A stretch of DNA of 10,766 nt from Candidatus Nomurabacteria bacterium. GTDB taxonomy: Bacteria; Patescibacteriota; Saccharimonadia; Saccharimonadales; Saccharimonadaceae. The stretch is from positions 1 to 10,766 of the forward strand of contig JAISHL010000085.1 of the NCBI GenBank assembly GCA_031262565.1, given 5' to 3'. Of the stretch, positions 6,919 through 10,766 are shown piece after piece. The notes beneath the pieces are model-generated. The model was not told where the DNA came from, made no database searches, and saw only the letters and a program-made list of their open reading frames with translations. The position numbers and the translations under genes were made by a program. How positions within the stretch are numbered: the first letter of the stretch is position 1; the number at the start of each line of letters is the position of its first letter.

Positions 6919-7370
6919 CTCTTATTCCCTTTTGATTTCTCAATTTCCTGAACTAAATTATCCGCAAATTCCCCGTCGAGAAAATTTTCCAACGACACCA
7001 TTTTTGGATCCAGATTTTTTACCTCGTCCAGCGTCAACCATTTCCACGCCATCGACTTCTCTGGCTCCATAATTTGCGGTTCGCCACCCACATAGTCCAA
7101 AGCCACCGCAATCGTAATATAATGCTTCCGCTCGTCCGCCCAAACATCGTTCGTGATCCCAATAAATCGCGGATTCGCCGTTGTCAAACCAGTCTCCTCC
7201 TTGGCTTCGCGCATGGCCGCCTCGCCCCAAGTTTCCCCAAATTCAACATGTCCACCTGGCGCCGCAAAAGTGTGGTTCGCATGATTAGCGTTCAATCTCT
7301 CCGCCATTAAAACTTTGCCGTCGTTAAAAATATACGCGCCAACGCCAACTTTCGGTCGATCACTTTTCAT
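6915..7370 (-). CDS. Nudix hydrolase (NUDT15/MutT-like)
   Basis: A 151-residue Nudix enzyme, hydrolysing a nucleoside diphosphate linked to another moiety (NTPs, dNTPs or sugar nucleotides). The Nudix box is intact: G40, E46, then R54-E55-A-K-E58-E59-T-G61-L62 (GX5EX7REUXEEXGU). The preceding FAAPGGHVEFGET and the N-terminal GVGAYIFNDGKVLMAERL resemble the NUDT15/plant NUDT1 subgroup, which acts on (d)NTPs; the substrate here is inference. The start has AGGAGG at 7375-7380, 4 nt from the ATG. It is first of the overlapping trio and lies 29 nt after the HD-family gene. A promoter candidate at 7396-7425 would allow expression independent of upstream genes. Confidence 0.92.
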   Translation of the reverse strand: MKSDRPKVGVGAYIFNDGKVLMAERLNANHANHTFAAPGGHVEFGETWGEAAMREAKEETGLTTANPRFIGITNDVWADERKHYITIAVALDYVGGEPQIMEPEKSMAWKWLTLDEVKNLDPKMVSLENFLDGEFADNLVQEIEKSKGNKR

Positions 7371-7395
7371 AAAACCTCCTTCGCTTTATAAATAT

Positions 7396-7425
7396 TTTAT
7401 CACAGAACGCCATTCCATTCGTCAA
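7396..7425 (-). promoter_or_regulatory. Possible promoter for the Nudix-hydrolase-MazG trio
   Basis: On the minus strand TTGACG (7425-7420) and GATAAA (7401-7396) are 18 nt apart, inside the last codons of the HD-family gene. The expected start near 7389 leaves a leader of about 19 nt carrying the strong AGGAGG of the Nudix gene. The -10 is imperfect, and read-through from upstream is equally possible. Confidence 0.35.
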
Positions 7426-8059
7426 AAAATTCGCGCAAATAATCTTCCATGAATTTATGTCGATGTTCCGCCATTTGACGCGCAGTTTCGGTATTCATCA
7501 AATCTTTTAATTTCAAAAGTTTTTCATAGAAATGCTCGATTGAATGCCCTTTGCGATTGCGATCTTGATATTCAGTTGCCGTCGGATTTTTATTGATTCC
7601 CATATCAGGATCATAAATCGCCCGATTTTTATGCCCGCCATAAGCGAACGTGCGCGCAATCACAATCGCGCCGATATTATCAAGATTATTAGCGTCTTGC
7701 GCAATTTTTCCTTCTTTTGACAGCTTTGGTGGGATCTGTTCACCTTTATAACTAGTATTTGCCGCGTCATGAACGATTGTTTTGATTTCATTCTCTGATA
7801 AACTGCCGACCACATTTAGATCATCCAAAAAATCCCTCAAACTTTGTTCAATATCAATATCTGGAAAATCCTTCCAGTCATAAACATCTTGCAATAAAAC
7901 TATCATAGACACGATAAATTCATCAGCGCGTTCACGCTGTGCAATTATTTTCGCCGAGTTGTTAACGCGCCAAATCTTCCACCAATCATTTGACGTATCA
8001 TGAAGCTTAATCTCGCGAACTTTCGCCGCTACAATTTCCAAAATTTCCGCTTTTGTCAT
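7400..8059 (-). CDS. HD-superfamily (YedJ-like) protein with substituted metal-binding histidines
   Basis: A 219-residue protein whose overall pattern matches the YedJ-type HD phosphohydrolases: DWWxxWRV (25-32), an LLxDVYDWK segment (55-63), LSKEGKIAQDANNLDNIGAIVIARTFAYGG (113-142), and a C-terminal FYEKLLKLKDLMNT...A...RHKFMEDYLREF stretch. In active relatives the first block reads HDxxH and the second HD, binding metal. Here these are Asn24, Lys28 and Gln57-Asp58. The downstream Asp122 (QDA) and His97 remain. So the fold is recognisable, but the hallmark H...HD metal ligands are gone, arguing for a non-catalytic or chemically changed member. The gene is intact, with no frameshift. The region before the ATG has no real Shine-Dalgarno, but TATAAT lies 12 nt upstream. 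It follows the thioredoxin-like gene by 9 nt. Family call fairly firm, function unknown. Confidence 0.78.
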   Translation of the reverse strand: MTKAEILEIVAAKVREIKLHDTSNDWWKIWRVNNSAKIIAQRERADEFIVSMIVLLQDVYDWKDFPDIDIEQSLRDFLDDLNVVGSLSENEIKTIVHDAANTSYKGEQIPPKLSKEGKIAQDANNLDNIGAIVIARTFAYGGHKNRAIYDPDMGINKNPTATEYQDRNRKGHSIEHFYEKLLKLKDLMNTETARQMAEHRHKFMEDYLREFFDEWNGVL

Positions 8060-8068
8060 GATTCTATT

Positions 8069-8323
8069 CTAATTATACGCGCTAGCTTCGCTAATTGTCG
8101 GCATCATTCCGCGCCATTTGTCAACAACGGAGCCATCTGGACCAATCGCAATCAGCGTCGGGTACTCCACTACATCATAAACTTCAATAAAATTCTGCCC
8201 GTCGCGCGTCTCGGGATTAACCACCTCAACGTCGCGCCCCGTTTGCATTTTGAACTCACGCATAAAAGTTTCCGCCACCGCTCGCGCCTCAGAATTTTCC
8301 CGATAAACCATCACTAATTTCAT
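8069..8323 (-). CDS. Short thioredoxin-fold protein lacking catalytic cysteines
   Basis: An 84-residue protein with no cysteine at all. It begins with a strand KLVMVYREN, has a helix (about 11-28), and then EVYDVVEYPTLIAIGPDGSVVDKWRGMMP (47-75). This last block reproduces the thioredoxin core: cis-Pro55 after a Tyr, strand-turn-strand with PDG, and the final G-x-x-P helix entry. Thioredoxins are about 105 residues with CxxC after the first strand; here that position reads YRENSE, so no disulfide chemistry is possible. I recall similar short proteins in Patescibacteria, but assign no function. The ATG abuts the nrdR TAA with no gap, and AGGAGGG lies in the nrdR 3' end, implying coupling to nrdR. 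Confidence 0.68.
   Translation of the reverse strand: MKLVMVYRENSEARAVAETFMREFKMQTGRDVEVVNPETRDGQNFIEVYDVVEYPTLIAIGPDGSVVDKWRGMMPTISEASAYN
8072..8101 (-). promoter_or_regulatory. Possible internal promoter of the HD-family gene
   Basis: On the minus strand CCGACA (8101-8096) and a perfect TATAAT (8077-8072) are 18 nt apart, within the last codons of the thioredoxin-like gene. Transcription would start near 8065, about 5 nt before the ATG at 8059. With no Shine-Dalgarno present, this would again give a nearly leaderless mRNA. The -35 is only a partial match. Confidence 0.4.
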
Positions 8324-8779
8324 TTATTCGCCCTCCTTTTGCCTTAATTCTTTCAACGCTTGCACAAATTCATCAGCATCCTTAAACTCGCGATAAACAC
8401 TAGCGAAGCGAATATAAGCCACTTCACTGCGACGCGCCAATTCTTTCATCACCGCATCACCAATCTGTCGCGATGTCACCTCATTTTCACCTAAACCATA
8501 CAACTCATCCTCAATCGCATTAACAATTTCCTCGGTCTCAACTTCGCCATTGAGAAACTTGCCAACTGATTGAAAAATTGCCCGCTTCAATTTTCGCCGA
8601 TCAAATAATTCACGCTTCGTATCGCGCTTAATCACCGCTAAATTTGGTCGCTCGACGCGCTCATAAGTTGTCCAACGCGCGCCACAACCCAAACATTCGC
8701 GGCGACGACGAATCGCTTCGCCAGTGTCGCGAGATTCAAGAACTTTACTATCATTATGACCACATTTTGGGCAATGCAT
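8324..8779 (-). CDS. nrdR: Transcriptional repressor NrdR
   Basis: NrdR senses ATP/dATP through an ATP-cone and represses ribonucleotide reductase genes by binding NrdR boxes. At 151 residues it is full length. The N-terminal zinc ribbon has Cys3/Cys6 and Cys29/Cys32 with the basic RRRRE run between, followed by TTYERVERPNLAVIKRDTKRELFDRRKL, the start of the ATP-cone (about 46-136), and the conserved AYIRFASVYREF near the end. It lies 15 nt after ftsZ, with GGGAGAGGG (8787-8795) as ribosome-binding site, and is directly followed by the thioredoxin-like gene. No nrd structural gene or convincing NrdR-box pair is in the window, so its targets lie elsewhere. Its place beside ftsZ links dNTP supply to division at least by position. 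Confidence 0.97.
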   Translation of the reverse strand: MHCPKCGHNDSKVLESRDTGEAIRRRRECLGCGARWTTYERVERPNLAVIKRDTKRELFDRRKLKRAIFQSVGKFLNGEVETEEIVNAIEDELYGLGENEVTSRQIGDAVMKELARRSEVAYIRFASVYREFKDADEFVQALKELRQKEGE

Positions 8780-8794
8780 ATAAGTTCCCTCTCC

Positions 8795-10147
8795 CTATTC
8801 TTCTTTATTCTTTTTTCGACCCCAACGACGGCGCAAGAATGACGGTGTTTCATACTCATCACCAGCTTTTTCCTCTGGCATAGTCCCAAACGACACAGGT
8901 GTGGTGTTAGTGCTATCGCCACTCATATCTGGTGCATTATCATAATCAACGCTATGCCATGGCGTGGCTGATATATTTTCGCTCGCAAAATCTTCCACTG
9001 ACGACGAAGTTGTAATCTCTTCTTCTACATCAATCTTATCCAAATCAATATCTTTATCAATATCCTTCATCGCATCCGCAATAATGCTCGGCGTTGGCTC
9101 GGAACTAACTGGGGTAGTAGTTTTTTTAACTTCTTCTTTTTCTTCAACAACCTTGGCTTTTTCGGCACTCTTGGTTTTATCGCTAAAATATGCCGCATCA
9201 AAACCAGTCGCCACAACCGTGATAATAAGTTCGTCTTCCATATCTGGACGCAAAGTTGCACCGAAGATAATATTTGCATCTGGCGACACCGACGAGGTAA
9301 TCAGATCAGCTGCTTCCTGAATCTCGGACATCGACATATCATAGCCGCCAGTGACATTAAACAGAACACCGCGCGCGCCATCAATTGACACTTCAATAAG
9401 AGGTGATTCAATAGCTTGTTGAGCAGCCTTAGCGGCACGGTTATCACCACTCGCCCGACCAATACCCATCAACGCCGAGCCAGCGCTACTCATAATTGCA
9501 CGCACATCCGCAAAGTCAAGGTTAATCAAACCATGCTCGGTAATCAATTCGGAAATTCCCTGAACGCCTTGTCGTAAAACATCATCTGCAATCTTGAATG
9601 TTTCAAGTAATGGCGTGCGTCGATCAATTGTCTGCAATAGCCTGTCATTCGGAATCGTAATCAAAGTATCAACATTTAACGCCAAATTTTCAATTGCTAA
9701 ATCAGCATTGCGTCGTCGCTTGTCGCCCTCAAAACCAAACGGTCGCGTCGCCACGCCAACAGTTAAAATTCCCAGTTCGCGCGCCAATTCTGCTACCACT
9801 GGACCAGCACCAGAACCTGTGCCGCCGCCTGCGCCGATCGTTACAAAGACCATATCAGCACCATCAAGCGCTTTTTTGATCTCTTCCGCACTCTCACGCG
9901 CCGCCGATTCACCCACCGACGGATCAGCGCCCGCGCCTAGCCCGCGCGTCGTGTTCTTGCCGATATGTATTTTAATGTCAGCCTCGCTGTTATGTAAAGC
10001 TTGCGCATCAGTGTTAACTGCAATAAATTGTACACCCTTAATACCCGCGCTTCTCATTCGATTAACCGCGGCACCGCCTGCACCACCGACACCGACAACT
10101 CTTATCACTGCCGACGCTTGCACGTCTGTTGGCTTAATTTCTGGCAT
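8795..10147 (-). CDS. ftsZ: Cell division protein FtsZ
   Basis: FtsZ is the tubulin-like GTPase forming the cytokinetic ring. Using the ATG at 10147 the protein has 450 residues. Seen: nucleotide-binding [15 protein letters not shown], the tubulin signature GGGTGSG (107-113, where most FtsZ have GGGTGTG), [23 protein letters not shown], and the catalytic T7 loop region [22 protein letters not shown]. The folded core ends near residue 317. A long acidic Ser/Thr/Glu-rich linker of about 110 residues follows, then the C-terminal peptide TPSFLRRR, which binds FtsA, and an extra basic tail WGRKKNKEE. An ATG at 10174 is in frame but lies upstream of the predicted transcription start, whereas the 10147 ATG has AAGGGGGA 4 nt ahead, so the shorter form is chosen. 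It stands downstream of ftsA on the same strand and upstream of nrdR. Confidence 0.97.
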   Translation of the reverse strand: MPEIKPTDVQASAVIRVVGVGGAGGAAVNRMRSAGIKGVQFIAVNTDAQALHNSEADIKIHIGKNTTRGLGAGADPSVGESAARESAEEIKKALDGADMVFVTIGAGGGTGSGAGPVVAELARELGILTVGVATRPFGFEGDKRRRNADLAIENLALNVDTLITIPNDRLLQTIDRRTPLLETFKIADDVLRQGVQGISELITEHGLINLDFADVRAIMSSAGSALMGIGRASGDNRAAKAAQQAIESPLIEVSIDGARGVLFNVTGGYDMSMSEIQEAADLITSSVSPDANIIFGATLRPDMEDELIITVVATGFDAAYFSDKTKSAEKAKVVEEKEEVKKTTTPVSSEPTPSIIADAMKDIDKDIDLDKIDVEEEITTSSSVEDFASENISATPWHSVDYDNAPDMSGDSTNTTPVSFGTMPEEKAGDEYETPSFLRRRWGRKKNKEE

Positions 10148-10150
10148 ACT

Positions 10151-10158
10151 TCCCCCTT
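10151..10158 (-). promoter_or_regulatory. Ribosome-binding site that sets the ftsZ start
   Basis: AAGGGGGA on the minus strand lies 3-4 nt before the ATG at 10147. It is inside the codons that would follow the alternative ATG at 10174, which itself has no comparable purine-rich site. This favours the MPEIKPTD start. Confidence 0.7.
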
Positions 10159-10166
10159 TTCTTAAC

Positions 10167-10183
10167 GTATACAATAATTATAC
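10167..10183. promoter_or_regulatory. Possible operator palindrome over the ftsZ -10/+1
   Basis: GTATA (10167-10171) and TATAC (10179-10183) are inverted around 7 nt, covering the -10 box and the predicted start of transcription. The arms are short and A/T-rich, so chance is a serious alternative. Confidence 0.25.
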
Positions 10184-10204
10184 ACTATTACTTTTTGAGC
10201 GCAA
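10177..10204 (-). promoter_or_regulatory. Probable ftsZ promoter
   Basis: On the minus strand TTGCGC (10204-10199) and a perfect TATAAT (10182-10177) are separated by 16 nt. The start near 10170 would leave a leader of about 22 nt containing the ftsZ ribosome-binding site. It sits in the 143-nt gap between ftsA and ftsZ. I see no convincing terminator after ftsA there, so read-through from ftsA may add to ftsZ expression. Confidence 0.6.
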
Positions 10205-10290
10205 GTCATATCGCACCAAAAACCCGATTGAACAAAACTTTTATTTTTGCGATCGCCGTTAGTCACGATCAACAACGAAATTGAATAAAT

Positions 10291-10766
10291 TTATTTCTTA
10301 TTCTTCTTAAATCTCGCAAATAACCCGCCAAACAAACCGCCCGAACTGCGACGATTCTCCGCTGGCGCCGAGTCAAGATCAAATAACATCAACCCAGCCG
10401 CCGACGAAAACGCCGTGCTATTGATTTGATCTGTAATTCCACCAAAACTATGCGGCTTACCGATATGCACATTCATTGACAAAACTTCGCGCGAGTAATC
10501 GGCGATTCCTTTTAATTTCGCGCCACCACCAGTCAAAACCGCCCCGCCCGGCAATTTTGCCAAACGCTTAATCTTTTTCAGCTCATGATTAACTAATTCA
10601 AAAATTTCACTCAGTCGCGCCTCAACAATCTCATCAACAATCGCCGTATTAAAATCAACGATTCGCGCGTTCGCGCCACTGCCAATTTTAATCGTCAACG
10701 TTTCATCAGAACCGCGGCGCAACTCTGGCGCAGCAACCGCATGATCAACCTTGATTTTTTCTGCAA
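10291..10766 (-). CDS. ftsA: Cell division protein FtsA, C-terminal part (5' end outside window)
   Basis: FtsA is the actin-like ATPase that tethers FtsZ filaments to the membrane and recruits later division proteins. About 158 C-terminal residues are visible, reading in from the right edge with AEKIKVDHAVAAPE. The nucleotide-binding VLTGGGAKLKGIADYSREVL, the following HIGKPHSFGGI and the SSAAGLMLFDLD segment are family hallmarks. The C-terminus SSGGLFGGLFARFKKNKK is a short amphipathic, basic helix, the usual FtsA membrane-targeting sequence. The reading frame stays open to the edge, so the TTG at 10722 is internal and not a start. The stop is TAA, 143 nt before the ftsZ ATG. Confidence 0.94.
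   Translation of the reverse strand, partial: AEKIKVDHAVAAPELRRGSDETLTIKIGSGANARIVDFNTAIVDEIVEARLSEIFELVNHELKKIKRLAKLPGGAVLTGGGAKLKGIADYSREVLSMNVHIGKPHSFGGITDQINSTAFSSAAGLMLFDLDSAPAENRRSSGGLFGGLFARFKKNKK

Noticed and set aside
6355..7402. UGA recoding (Gly), as in SR1/Gracilibacteria.
   Set aside because: TGA falls exactly at the family-expected ends of the surface, hydrolase, Nudix and HD genes, including two ATGA overlaps, and no conserved Gly is encoded by TGA.
10148..10174. ATG at 10174 as the ftsZ start.
   Set aside because: It lies upstream of the predicted transcription start and has no ribosome-binding site, while the ATG at 10147 has AAGGGGGA just ahead and FtsZ-like residues follow it.
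9594..10262. A 222-codon open frame on the plus strand, antisense to ftsZ.
   Set aside because: It is the mirror of ftsZ codon structure, has no recognisable domain, and overlaps a certain gene completely. The same reasoning removes the other antisense frames over fusA, ftsZ and the surface gene.
10205..10290. Rho-independent terminator after ftsA.
   Set aside because: Only a 5-bp GATCG/CGATC stem with a 10-nt loop is seen, with no following U-run on the minus strand.

Overview
The window looks like part of a small bacterial chromosome, most likely a member of Candidatus Saccharibacteria (TM7) or a close Patescibacteria/CPR relative. The evidence is compact minus-strand genes with 4-nt overlaps, the order ftsA-ftsZ-nrdR, a short cysteine-free thioredoxin-like protein of a kind I associate with this radiation, and a large membrane-anchored extracellular protein of a style common in these episymbionts. 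TGA ends at least four genes (the surface protein, the alpha/beta hydrolase, the Nudix and the HD-family genes), so the code is standard and not the UGA-Gly code of SR1/Gracilibacteria. The lineage call is inference from remembered protein families, not a database result.

Plus strand, 1-3580: the C-terminal helicase half of recG, a 133-nt gap with a probable extended -10 promoter, then a full-length fusA (EF-G) closed by a long hairpin terminator. The EF-G is canonical over domains II-V, but both guanine-recognition motifs of the G domain (G4 and G5) are altered.

3586-3755 is a gene-free spacer between convergent genes. It is packed with dispersed-type palindromic repeats, including two related 28-nt units facing each other.

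Minus strand, 10766 down to 3767: one long run of co-directional genes. The C-terminus of ftsA is followed by ftsZ with its own promoter, nrdR, a thioredoxin-like protein, a degenerate HD-domain protein, then a tightly overlapping trio (Nudix hydrolase, RBBP9-type alpha/beta hydrolase, MazG-like NTP pyrophosphohydrolase), and finally a large anchored surface protein. Division genes therefore lead into a set with a nucleotide-pool theme (NrdR, Nudix, MazG-like) and end in a surface gene.

The most striking element is the promoter of the surface protein gene. A near-consensus TTGACG/TATAAT pair is separated by 18 nt, half of which is an uninterrupted run of nine G. This is the architecture of slippage-driven phase-variable promoters such as neisserial porA. 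The predicted transcript starts almost at the ATG, so the mRNA would be leaderless or nearly so. If confirmed, this would be an ON/OFF or graded switch for a probable host-contact protein in an ultrasmall episymbiont.
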